Program-made: the position numbers and the translations under genes
The notes under the pieces: model-generated
What the model was told of the DNA's origin: nothing
Databases searched by the model: none
What the model saw: the letters and a program-made list of their open reading frames with translations, nothing else
Part shown: positions 30,909 through 41,030 of the stretch, in pieces
How the letters are laid out: every line of letters begins with the position of its first letter
Position numbering within the stretch: position 1 is the first letter of the stretch
Assembly (NCBI GenBank): GCA_029204225.1
Contig: MU835152.1
Span: 1-41,428, forward strand
Direction of reading: 5' to 3'
Source of the DNA: Diphasiastrum complanatum
Taxonomy: Eukaryota > Streptophyta > Lycopodiopsida > Lycopodiales > Lycopodiaceae
Length of the DNA stretch: 41,428 bases

Positions 30909-32393
30909 TCACTGTGCAGATTTGATACAATGTGAAGGTATATGGCAACAGTGGATCTAAGTGGATCTTGTTTGGGTGCTGATCAGTGGTTGATGATTGG
31001 AAGGGATGAAAGGAACACAAATAACTAACAAATTTTACAGGATGACAATTGAAATGGTTATTGAGAGATGAGTGTATGGTGGCACATATTTGAATGGAGT
31101 TGATCACACACAAAAAAAATGGATGTTGTAACGGCGCAGTTGGCAACAATGGTGAGTGATAGAGCCTCGATGGTGCCAGGGCGGGTGGGTCCGGGGCCTA
31201 ACTGATATATGTTTTATCACAGTGTATTACCACTTTACGAAGCTCGGCGAAGATTCTTGTTGGCGAAGTATGGTTCAGCGAAGGTTCTGCAAACAATTTG
31301 GACACGATTTGGACTGGGAACCTTCGCCACTATCTTTCAGATGGAGACTAACCTTTGCCGAGCTGCTGGGAAGTACAGATTGATGATCAGAGGGCTGGCG
31401 AAGATTAGGCGAACATTATCATGGCAAAAAAATAGTCTGGCGAAGGTTCAGAAGGCAATTTGGCACTTTTGAGAGCTTGAAACGTTCGCTGGACTAGTTA
31501 TAGGTAACATTAACCTTCGCCCACTCCACAGATACTTCAAAACAATGTTTTATGACTATTATGAGATCGGCCAAGATTAATGATATACTGGCGAAGGTTT
31601 ATGAAGGTTGGCGAAGGCTCAAGGGACTTAAATCTCTCTTTGAGTACTGGAAATGTTTGCCTGACCACTTATTCTCAATATTAACCTTCGCCAACCTCAC
31701 TGAAGCTAGAAAACATGGAAAAGTAGCTACTGACAAACGAGCGAAGGTTTGCAGTAAGTACTTTTGCAGATATTGAAGTTGGTGAGGGTTCTGATGGCAA
31801 ATTCCTATTTTTGGTGAGCAAGAACCTTCGCCAGAGCTCGTACACTCAGCATTAACCTTCGCCAACCTCCATGATGGCTCTGAAGCTGAAAATGAAGCTG
31901 GGCGAAGGTTGTCTGGGGTGTTTTGGGCTACTTTGAGATTCTGAACATTTTTTACAAAGGTTTTTTCATTATTATTTTGGGTTGTTTTTGGCAATTTTGT
32001 CAAACTGGCTGGGAAATAACCTTCGCCTGACTAGTTGTAGGTACTGATGGTGTGGCAGAACGTACTACCAGATGGGCGAAGGTTGGTTTGAGCAGATTAG
32101 AAAGTTATGAGGTCTGATAGGTGTTTTTGGGCTCTTTTCTGGACAGTTTGTCAAAACTACATGGTTTTTTCTGATTTTTCTGATTTTTAGGATTTATGGA
32201 AGAGATAGGGTGCTGGGATCTGATGTTTTTAACCTCTGAATCTCCCTCCATAGATCATACAAGCAACAAATCATGAAAAAACAACAAATCTGACCTCTAC
32301 TCCACACTTAACTACCCCCCACGCATCCATTCCACAAGCAAAAATCACAAGATGAATGCATGCAAGCTAAAAAGCAAAAAAATGCTAATCTAT
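30909..32393 (-). other. Untranslated leader of full-length gypsy element
   Basis: About 1.5 kb between the primer site and gag contain no recognisable ORF; frames at 31156-31776 (plus) are composition artefacts. The stretch is distinguished by the motif array described separately (31246-32084). The rest is plain AT-rich sequence with T-runs. Confidence 0.75.
31246..32084. repeat. Dispersed array of GGCGAAGGTT / AACCTTCGCC
   Basis: Exact copies of the 10-mer GGCGAAGGTT start at 31439, 31590, 31901 and 32075, and exact copies of its complement AACCTTCGCC start at 31319, 31512, 31683, 31823, 31853 and 32018. Near matches lie at 31246, 31262, 31277, 31350, 31397, 31481, 31610 and 31740. Spacing is irregular (30-165 bp). 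Sequence between the copies is unrelated, so this is not a tandem repeat. It lies entirely in the untranslated leader of the gypsy element. Confidence 0.9.
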
Positions 32394-32411
32394 TCCCCGG
32401 CAACGGCTCCA
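32394..32411 (-). other. Primer-binding site, tRNA-Asp type
   Basis: Minus strand TGGAGCCGTTGCCGGGGA differs at one position from the sequence expected opposite the 3' end of plant tRNA-Asp (GTC). It lies six bases inside the 5' LTR. tRNA-Asp priming is typical of Athila/Tat-type plant gypsy elements. Confidence 0.85.
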
Positions 32412-32417
32412 AAAAAT

Positions 32418-32682
32418 TGTAGCGGCCTTGGTTCACCTATCACGCATAGATTTGTTCCCAAGGGAATAGTGCTTCCCTTGCGAAGTTAGCTTGCAAATCC
32501 TACTCTAACCATGCCTAGATTAACCACATCTAACTATCCACCCTACTTTAACCACAAGCATGAGAAGGAAGAATAGATTACAACGGGGGAGGTGCTTACA
32601 TCCTATCCTCTCTACTCTCTTAGAAATCATTAACAACATGCAAGTAGAGAGAAGAAGCAAATGGAAAGCAAATACAAAATGC

Positions 32683-32773
<91 letters not shown>

Positions 32774-33225
32774 AAGCAAGGATGTTCAAATCTCATTTGG
32801 GCATAATCTCCTCCTCCTATTGAACATGGAAATATGGTACAAAGGGTGCCTTTTTATGGATGGGAAAGGCCCTTGTCCCTTTCTCCTATTGGTTAATTAC
32901 AATGGCAAGGATCCTAATCCAAGCCTCCTAAACTAACACAAAATGAATCTAATGGTTCCTTGAGAAAGCACAAGGGCACTCACATGATTCATGTGAGTTC
33001 TAATTTGGGCCCTTTTAGCCTTTTTTATTAACAACTTGACTTAGGGCCTCTAATGTCATTTTAGAGTTTTAGGCCCCTGGTCACTTATTCCTAATTCTAC
33101 AAGTTCTACAAAACCAAATTGCGTGCTCATTGGGTTGGGCTTATACACGCAGGAAGTCAGTGCCCTCGCACTTATTGCTCTACATGTACAGTGTACTATG
33201 GTGGGGCCCCACTAAGTGCCCAACA
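32418..33225 (-). repeat. 5' LTR of full-length gypsy element (808 bp)
   Basis: Same terminal sequences as the 3' LTR, with a (GA)n array of about 85 bp at 32687-32771, which explains most of the 30-bp length difference. It lies directly against the ACCAC duplication at 33226-33230 on its outer side and the primer-binding site on its inner side. Confidence 0.95.
32687..32771. repeat. (GA)n microsatellite in 5' LTR
   Basis: Uninterrupted GA dinucleotides of about 85 bp. Since both LTRs were identical at insertion, the arrays have changed length since. Confidence 0.95.
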
Positions 33226-33230
33226 ACCAC

Positions 33231-33850
33231 CCCTGATGAGCTGTCCGAAATGCCATTACACCTCACAAATCCGCTCAGTGAAAGGGGCAATATCAAGATT
33301 CCAGCTACCCATCGCCAATCTCGCGAAGTCCTAGCTATACTGGATGGTGGCTCAGGTGTCAACATCATTTCCACCTCCCTCATGTTAGAATGGAATCTGA
33401 GAGACAAACTCACCAAACCCACTTGTCAGCTCGGGATGGCTAATCAAAGTGTGGTCCGACCTACCGGTTTCCTCCCACAAGTTCTGATCAAACTAGGAGG
33501 GCAAAATTTTCTATAGACCTAATCATACTTGATATCCCTAGTAATGTTTATTCCTTCGAGTTACTACTTGGTCGCCCATGGCTCACTAATGCAAGAGTCG
33601 TTCATGACTGGAGCAAAGGACGAGTCACCTTTGGAAATAGAGACAGCTCTATTACCACTGATTCATCTGGCAAACTCAAATCCGCACGTTTCCACGACAA
33701 GGGATCATCTACTACAAATTCAGTGTTCGAGCCATACCAGTTCACTCAAGAAAAATGTCATTATGTTGAATCTACTGATATCATAAACTGGAGCCATAGT
33801 TTGGCTACCATTGATTGTGTAAATGTCGATTATTGTGCTCAACATTAGGA
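33231..33850 (+). pseudogene. Protease region of old plus-strand gypsy element
   Basis: Directly after the ACCAC duplication the frame reads TPDELSEMPLHL, then VLAILDGGSGVNIIS (protease active site, Asp in LDGGSG), QLGMANQSVVRPTGFLPQVL and, after a frameshift at about 33515, VYSFELLLGRPWLTNARVVH. It is the same domain as the inverted segment in the younger element. Downstream it decays into acidic linker sequence to about 33850. Confidence 0.88.
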
Positions 33851-34321
33851 TGATTGTACTTATATGCCGCTGGCTGATAACGAACAAAATCCTGATCTAG
33901 ATCACACCCCTATATTCATTAATATCAATTTTATTGATATTCTTCCACACATTGATGAGTTGTTAAATGTTGCATGGCTACCTACTGATGAATCAGAATA
34001 TTTATTTGTAGATGACGAAATGTCTTACGAATTCAGAATTGCCTAAAAGATTTGGACATTTCTGATATTCAAATCCTTAACTACATGGAGGCACTTCCAC
34101 AACATTCATTGAAAGTGAAACCAGTTGCCAAGGTTACGGTCGAAAAACATGATACCAAGCTATACCATGTCAAACGACCAAACTATCCATAGGACCTCTA
34201 TGAGGAGAAAACAATTTTTCAAATCGACGATGGGATCCTTCATGATGTGCCACCACTTCCTCATCTACATACCTCACATCCTCCAAAGCCACAACCTCGT
34301 GGCCACACCATGAAATAAAAG
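33851..34321 (+). other. Decayed pol linker of old gypsy element
   Basis: Short open pieces rich in D, E, I and P (for example INFIDILPHIDELLNVAWLP) separated by stops. They occupy the protease-RT interval and are probably pol linker sequence, not a separate gene. Confidence 0.5.
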
Positions 34322-35390
34322 ATGAAGAAATCCCTACAAATCCAGCCGCCTAGAGACCTTACCGCTGCTAGGAAAGTCCCTAATTTCTCATCTGCTCATA
34401 CGCCACTCCCTGAACCTTGCAAAGTCACCATCCAGACAGTTGAAAGACAAGGCCCCCTCGAATCTCCAACACATGATGTGCCTGGATATTTTAAAGACTA
34501 TACGATCGAGGATGTGACCATCCAATTACCACAAGCTCAACGTGAGCCAAACAGTAATTCACCCTACGAAGGCCTTGCCCGAACCATCACTCTCTTCTTG
34601 AGTGAGCCCAATGAAAGTAACAAATACATTGTCCTCAGGGCTCATCTCAATCGAGAACAACGTAAAAGGCTTGAGAAGCTTTTGCGCAAATATCAGCATG
34701 TCTTTGCTTGGTCCTATAAAGACATGAAAAGTTGTGCATTGTATTCTCCTTAAAGCGAGTGTGAGACCAACTGCTAGCCAATCCTACCGATGTAATCCGA
34801 TCTATAAGGCCAGAATCAAAGAAGAATTACAACGCTTGTTAGATGCAGGATTCATCTATGAAATCGAACATACTGAGTGGGTCTCCCCAATCGTCATCGT
34901 TCCTAAGAAAAATGGAAAACTCCGCATTTGTGTTGACTTTAAAAAACTTAATGTCGTCACAGAACATGATCATTTTCCATTACCTTTTAGAGAACCCATC
35001 TTAGAAAATCTAGTAGGAGATGAGGCCTACTCGTTCTTAGATGGCTTTAGCGGATACAATATGATTCAAATTGTTGAAGAAGATCAACATAAGACTGCAG
35101 AATGGAGAACCTTCTGTTGGAATGCTCCTAGCACTTTCTAGCATGTTATGCAAGCTGTCTTTAGATGGGATATACCCTAGAGGCGCACATTCAGAAGAAA
35201 CACGTCATCTATCTGTGCTTACGAAAAAATTTTATTTAATGTCAACGCTTCGGCCTGTCCTTAAACCCTGAAAAATGCCAAATCTGGATAACACATGGTA
35301 TTGTGTTAGGACATATCATTTCACAAAACAACATCGCAACTGACCCTAACAAGATTCTGATGTTATGGCCATATTCGGTTAAGGACCTGG
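34322..35390 (+). pseudogene. Linker and reverse transcriptase of old gypsy element
   Basis: The linker ends HDVPGYFKDYTIEDVTIQL and PQAQREPNSN. RT follows in a second frame: YQHVFAWSYKDMKS, YKARIKEELQRLLDAGFIYE, WVSPIVIVPKKNGKLRICVD, FKKLNVVTEHDHFPLPF, YSFLDGFSGYNMIQIVEED, then damaged fragments including ISQNNIATDPNKILMLWPYS at 35325-35385. The catalytic DD box is not readable because of a small deletion or shift near 35100-35250. RT ends at about 35390 where an unrelated LTR begins, so RNase H and integrase are missing. Confidence 0.85.
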
Positions 35391-35398
35391 AATAGTCC

Positions 35399-35837
35399 TA
35401 ATATGGTAGACCGGCCCTCCAGTACTCAAGATTATTGGTTACGCCATGATTTAATTCCTTGTCAAGGCCAATTTGTGACTAATTACCTTGAGAGGACCCA
35501 GACACTCTAATTGAGACATTTGGAGCATTACATATCTGTGTGACAGATAAAGACAGGAGGACTGCATGAAGAGATGAGACCTATTTATAGTTGACCTGCA
35601 TGGGGGTTGCATGGTTTCATGCACAAGACTCTACTCTCTATATAATGAGGTGGGGATTCTCCCGTCGACATAGTGGGTTTAGGTTACCACTTTCTCTTTT
35701 CTCCTCTTACTTCACATGGCATGGCTTGGGGGCTAGATATAGGTTTGATCTAGGATTGGTTGGGTGGTTTGGCTCCATAGTCTCTTCTATTGTGTTTCCT
35801 ATCCTCATCTTTGGGAAAATCCTATGGGGTCTTTACA
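35399..35837 (+). repeat. LTR A, 5' LTR with primer site on its right
   Basis: About 439 bp from TAATATGG (probably TG originally) to TTTACA, directly followed by a tRNA-iMet primer site. A CTATATAATG word near 35638 is a good TATA box. Long stretches match LTR B (39935-40381) read on the minus strand, for example TGGCTTGGGGG, ATTGGTTGGGTGGTT and GACCCAGAC-x-TAATTG. No matching downstream LTR was found in the window. Confidence 0.75.
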
Positions 35838-35838
35838 T

Positions 35839-35850
35839 TGGTATCAGAGC
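35839..35850 (+). other. Primer-binding site, initiator tRNA-Met type
   Basis: TGGTATCAGAGC starts two bases after the LTR end TTTACA. It is the perfect 12-nt complement to the 3' end of plant initiator tRNA-Met, used by most plant copia and by chromoviral gypsy elements. Confidence 0.9.
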
Positions 35851-37955
35851 CCGGCTAAGATGCAGTTATCGATGGGAGCTCTACATCAAATTGGAAACAC
35901 ATTGAAGTATGTCCCGGATGGGTGTGCTGAACTTTCAAGGAGAAAATCGAGTTTGGATCCTCTAATTTAGTTTGAAGCATACTAGCAAGAGGAGTGGTAG
36001 AGTGCACTTCCACCGGGTTATCTTTTAAGTTAACATTGTCTCTAATTGGAGTGATTCACTTCTGATTTTTTTTGTGGAACCTTGAGAGGATTTCTATGAT
36101 GTAGTAAGATTTGTGTTTATGAATCCAGTAGCTTGTTTCCCATGTCATTAAAGATAGATAACATGTAGAACTAGTTATGTTTGTTGATAGATTTGGTGTT
36201 TCAATTTATCCTATAAAACAAACTGTTAGAAACTAGTAACCATGATTCTGTTATTTGCATGTTGAGGACATTGATCCTCCAGTGTTGTATGCCAAGTATG
36301 GATTATGGATGGGAACTGCTGTTATAACAACTCTTTAATGGTATGCAGTAAGCAGAGGTCTGTTAAACCTCATCTGTGTGTTTTTTAGTCCCCTAAAAAA
36401 TCATTGACAGTTCTACTTTCAAATTGGTTTAACCTTTTTGATATGGAAAGTGGTGTTGTTGGGGAAGGATTGGAATGGGGAGCGTGCTGATCCTGTTGCT
36501 AGCAGAAGAGAATGTAACCTTGTGACTAGGAATCTGTGTTCTGCTGTCTGGAAAAGATTGGAGTTAACCTCATTACTCTAGATAATACTGTATTTCAGTT
36601 CACATAGGTAGTCCATATGTGTGTTTTTCCGTTTGGAAGACCTGTGGAACAAAGAGTAGAAGCCAGTAAGAATGGAATAGACCTCACCTCTTGGAAACTA
36701 GCAGAGTGGCTGCAAAGAAGGGTTGATAGCTGTAATCTTGGCCAGTAACTCAAATATCCTGGATCTGACAACTGCTTGGAGCCTAATGGTGACAGCATGT
36801 ATGGTAGATCAGTGTAGGAGGTAGAGCGCTGAGGAGCCAGTTATGGAGGGCAAGAACATGATGCCTATGATCAAAATGTTGATAGGCGCCCTTGTTTACC
36901 TCTTATGCAACCAATTTGAAACTCGTACTGATGGCTTTGGAGCTCATTGACAGTCTGGATGACAGAAATTTTGGTCCATTGATGGTCGTGGTAGAGCGTA
37001 GATCTGTGGTAGCAAGAGAGGGGGGTGCGCAGGCAGCAAAAACAGCAGCAGTTCGATTCTTTTCCAATGGAGGAGGCATCCTAGAGGTGTGTGCATGCAA
37101 TCGGGTTGAAGAATCGAGCAATCATCGCAGGAAAAGGAGTGGAACCCTTAGGGTTTGGAGGGGGCCTCTTGTTTCCCTCGATGGCAGCATGTGTTGGAGG
37201 GAGGTGCTCGAATTTATCTCTGGTGGCCATGGAGACACTAAACGAGCCTCCATCTTCTCTTAGTTTTGGGAAAACCCTCTTAGGGTTTGCTTAAACTTAA
37301 AGGCAATGTTGTCGTTGGGCTTGTTGGTTTTTTTTTTTTTTTGTTCCCCTTATGATGGTGTATGGACTCATCTTTTCGACGCTCATACAAGGGTTTTAAA
37401 ATTCGGCAATCTTGGGAATTGCACGGCTATGCTTGTTACTCGGATGTTTGAAATATTTCAAGGTTTTAGACATGGAGTAACTTTAAATTGGTTTAGAGGG
37501 GAATTCTTTTAGTTCCTTAAAATCAACCTGGTAAATTTAAGTTACTAGCAATTGGTTATGGAAATTTGATTTCTTGGTGCTCAATTGTAAATTTTTTTAA
37601 CCTTGTATTAAGGTAACTTGTAGGAGTTACATGGCCTTTGTTTCTTACATCAACAGTTACACGTAAGCCCAGATTTATGGTTCTCAGGCATATACCCGGT
37701 CTAGGAATTCGATTCCTTGGTACGATGCTATTTAGACCAATTAACTCTGGAGTATTGGTACTCCCAGTAAATGGAGTTAAATCGTGTTTTTTTCGGTTTT
37801 CTCCTTTTCAAATCGGTGGAACACCGATCAGTTGGTTATTGTGGTTTTGATGATTTAGGTCATTAAAATTGAACAAACCAAAGCTTTTGAAATACTTGTT
37901 AAATAATTAATGGAGGAAAATTCATTGTATTTGGAGGTATTTCTTTATTCAACAA
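35851..37955. other. Unassigned interior between LTR A and gag-like fragment
   Basis: No retrotransposon domain is readable after the primer site, though an ATG frame at 35860-35970 starts immediately downstream. Sequence at 36892-37300 contains open frames with no motif and two telo-box palindromes (37143-37156, 37272-37288). A T-tract lies at about 37329-37342. Confidence 0.35.
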
Positions 37956-38158
37956 TATTATTTGGGGTGAATACAGTGGAGAAAGTACTCGAATCCAAAT
38001 CTTATTTCCCATTGATTATTACTTCCATTTGCTGATCCCATGAAGTGTTCTTGTTGTTTATTTCATTAAGCGCTTGGCTTAACGACTGGCAAATTTGCAC
38101 ATAGGTAGGAATTGGTACCTAACCATCGAGAGCTGCATTTGCATTATCATCTGCCATA
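37956..38158 (-). pseudogene. Possible Gag N-terminus of minus-strand element at LTR B
   Basis: The minus strand reads ATG at 38158, then MADDNANAALDG, stop, VPIPTYVQICQSLSQALNEI, NNKNTSWDQQMEVIING, stop, DLDSSTF, a frame broken only by TAG and TAA. Upstream sequence TTGTTTCAG resembles a splice acceptor and a 1.7-kb leader leads back to LTR B. Retroviral Gag identity is inferred from position and composition only; no capsid motif is seen. Confidence 0.4.
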
Positions 38159-39920
38159 TCGATTACCTGAAACAATAAATTAGCTTAATCAGTCGAGATG
38201 CAATCATCAACCAATAAGTGAAATGTTCAGAACCTTCATAACAAGCTGAAAATATTCAGCAAAGTCTTTCACTTATTTAAGCGAATTTCGTTTAATCAAT
38301 ATCAGACTGATTTAAAGAACTACAACTTTTAGGACCAAAACTAAAATTCTACAAAAAACTGGGATTTTCGAAAATAGTTCGAAATGGACCAACTGTGAAA
38401 ATCGATTAAGAAGATCGATCCAACAATTCACAGGCACTGTCACATATCAAAACATTCCGAAACATCCTGCATGCAACCAACTTGACATGCACAAATTTTT
38501 TCAAAAAAACGAAAAAATTTCTGTAAATAGCCTAGCACAAGGAAATCTGCTTTTTGATCTAGAATTTGCAAAAATAGCTTCATGCAAGAAAACTATTGAT
38601 TACGCATGCAGCCAATCATGCATACAGGTCTATTCATATATTTCCACCATCAAACAAGCACTACACTGAGTTACAAGCATGCATGCATCAGAACAATTCC
38701 AAAATTTTGCAAATTTTACTTCAAAAATTGCCAAACTTCAGACGGCCATAACTTTCTCTACATGACACCAAATTGGTCGTTGTAAAGCACAGTAAGGAGG
38801 GAGATGGGTCTACAAGGCACTTGCCACATCACCCTGCCATCTAGTTCTCACATGTGCGAGCAGTAAATGGCCAAAAATCAAGTAGTAGGGCGCACTTTAG
38901 GAAGGTGGTATCAACAAAAATTGTACTCCGTCCCGATAAGCATCCAATCAGAGGTTACAAGCACTCTACTAAGGTTCATTAGAGAGGCATAGAAGCTTTT
39001 AACAGGTCCAGAAAGCAATCATAAGCTCAGATCATGCAAAAAATGCATTTTTGGCCTCCTCCAACAAGCAAAACTTCAATATGATGGTATCTAATGCTCA
39101 CCTACCCAAATTGGATTCATGATGGCTCAAATCAGAGGCAATCCATCATAACTTTAAGCTTGTAATGAGAACCAACAGGTTCATACCCCCATTTGATAGG
39201 TATTCATACCCAAAAATACACTAATTTCTTATGTTTTGAGCTCTTTAAAGGGGTCTAATCCTAAACAAATATCATGAAAGCCTAGAGACAGCTTCATTAC
39301 ACCTGTGAAAATGTGCTTACCAACTATTGGCTAAGAATTTTGAGATCTACCACAAAAATAGTCCAAAAATCATCAAAAAACCATGTTTTTGACCAATTTT
39401 GACCAAAAATTTTGGGATAAATCCACAAATAAGTGCAAACTGATCATAATCCCTGTAACTCCATTGCATACAAGCACTAAAAGTTTTGATTTCAGTCAAA
39501 TATGGATTCTATAGCCCATTTATGGTCCAAAAGCCCCAATTTTTGGTCCAAAATCACTATCTAATCATCATTTTGACTATTCAAACATCATGCAATCATT
39601 AGATACAATCATTAATGATTGTAAAACAGCAAGTACAATCTGGAAAACGTACTTCATCAGTAGGTATGACGAATTCCAAGCAAAAAACTTCAATTCTAGG
39701 TGAAAAAAGCACTAAAGTCATCAAAAATCCTATGCTTTCCATCAAAATTCATGGAACAAATCCACAATTATGATCTTTAGGATGAAAGTACACCAAGGAT
39801 ATGAGAAGCCACCTACTTGAAATTGAATTCCACCACCTGGAAGAACAAGCAAAGAGATACACCAAAAGAACTGCAAAAATCCAAGATCCTCAAGCCCCAC
39901 CTCTTGGTTGCTGTGATCCA
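38159..39920 (-). other. Long leader between LTR B and the gag-like fragment
   Basis: About 1.75 kb with no readable protein. It is AT-rich with words such as GACCAAAAATTTTGG and repeated TTTTTGGTCCAAAA. It would be the 5' untranslated region of a minus-strand element starting at LTR B. Confidence 0.4.
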
Positions 39921-39921
39921 A

Positions 39922-39933
39922 GCTCTGATACCA
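39922..39933 (-). other. Primer-binding site, initiator tRNA-Met type
   Basis: The minus strand has TGGTATCAGAGC immediately after LTR B. It faces left, towards the gag-like fragment. It is the exact mirror of the site at 35839. Confidence 0.88.
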
Positions 39934-39934
39934 C

Positions 39935-40381
39935 TATAACGATCGCCAAGTGAAGATCTTCAAGAATCTTGTCACATGCAAACCAAAAGGACACCTGTGA
40001 AGCATGAACCACCCAACCAATATGGAGAGGCTAGTCAATACCCTAACCAATCCACCCCCAAGCCACAGTGAATGATCACAAGAGCGGAGAGGAAACCTGG
40101 CTCAAGAATCTCAAATTCCAATAGGGAGATGGGCGAGTTTCCATGGAATGTATTCTCTCCAAGAGGAGAGAATATTCTCTTTAGGATCCCCATGCAGCCT
40201 ATATTGAAGTATTGACCTCCTATTCTTGCATTAAAGCAGTCAATCACCATGCATGTGCTCCTATGTCCAATTATAGGTCTGGGCCCTCATATGATTATTA
40301 ATGACTTGATACGATCACGTTCGGAATGACGTAGCATAACTAATAACCACATACAACTGGAGTGACCGGCTATCCACATCA
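39935..40381 (-). repeat. LTR B, 5' LTR with primer site on its left
   Basis: About 447 bp that read on the minus strand from TGATGTGGATAGCCGG to CGTTATA. It is homologous to LTR A (439 bp), which starts TAATATGGTAGACCGG and ends TTTACA. An open frame at 40035-40250 lies wholly inside this LTR and is not a gene. The matching 3' LTR is not in the window. Confidence 0.75.
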
Positions 40382-40585
40382 GGAATTATTCCGATTCCCT
40401 TATATAGGACATGGACATAACATTGAGTCTACCTTGTCAACAACAAGTTTTGATAGGTAGCTAAACAGAATTTTAAGTGACATATACAAAGACTTAGATC
40501 ACTTTTCTAGTATTTGACTCTGACTCTCAGTGCCTACATTCGAAAACTGACTTAATGGGAAATCAGATTGTATGTTTTCTTTGAC
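40382..40585. other. Unassigned spacer between LTR B and LTR C
   Basis: About 200 bases without feature. It includes the word TATATAGGACATGGACATAACA-like (only fragments considered) near 40400 that is not assignable to either LTR. Confidence 0.3.
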
Positions 40586-41008
40586 TGTTGAGGGTCCTAA
40601 ATGATAAGTGAGCACCATGCTAGATGGCGAGTCTCTAACCTCTACACTTTGATGCCATTCTTGTTGTTTCAAGGACAAATATTGTTGCCATGTATGATCT
40701 TAATTCCTAGTATGTCCATTATACAGAGTTTTACTCCTAACTTGAGTCTGGACTTCATTGTTGAATATTCAATCTTTCTTCTGGGTGTTTTGTCTTCTTT
40801 GCAAGGTTGTATGGTAGCCCCTTACGGAAACATCTGTTGATGACCAGATTGCAATCATTTTATATTCTACTTCGTTCATTCTTGGTTATTTCCTTAGTTT
40901 GCACTAATAATGACAGTATTAGCCCTTTATTGCTCCTCAGTAGGAACAATACCTGTTTATACTACAAATATCGATCATTTTGTTGTTGGTATGCCATGAC
41001 ATATACCA
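40586..41008 (+). repeat. Putative LTR C of a gypsy element at the window end
   Basis: A region from TGTTGAGGGTCC to TATACCA precedes a tRNA-Asp primer site by four bases. There is no second copy in the window, so the left end is a guess from the TG and from the usual 400-500 bp length. Frames at 40601-41085 lie inside it and are not genes. Confidence 0.4.
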
Positions 41009-41012
41009 ATTT

Positions 41013-41030
41013 TGGCGCCGTTGCCAGGGA
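41013..41030 (+). other. Primer-binding site, tRNA-Asp type
   Basis: TGGCGCCGTTGCCAGGGA has one mismatch to the tRNA-Asp complement, at a different position from the site at 32394. It shows that a gypsy element of Athila/Tat type begins here on the plus strand. Confidence 0.85.

Larger units (their letters stand above)
24172..33225 (-). mobile_element. Full-length Ty3/gypsy element with TSD ACCAC
   Basis: Two LTRs in the same orientation bound 9,054 bp, flanked by ACCAC at 24167-24171 and 33226-33230. On the minus strand the order is 5' LTR, tRNA-Asp primer site, ~1.5-kb leader, gag, (inverted) protease, RT, RNase H, integrase, polypurine tract, 3' LTR. LTR divergence by eye is about 19 substitutions over ~740 aligned bases outside the GA repeat, roughly 2-3 percent, so it is the youngest large insertion here. 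Gag and pol carry several stops and frameshifts and the protease is reversed, so it is not autonomous. The integrase ends in a GPY-type module without chromodomain and there is no second RNase H. Confidence 0.93.

Noticed and set aside
33119-33334. Plus-strand frame crossing the right LTR end into the protease
   Set aside because: The N-terminal part is LTR sequence; the protease frame starts only after the ACCAC duplication.
36892-37294. Plus-strand open frames that could be a host exon
   Set aside because: No domain, overlapping frames, no clear splice sites. Only the telo-box palindromes seemed worth noting.
40035-40250. Minus-strand 71-codon frame
   Set aside because: It lies wholly inside LTR B.
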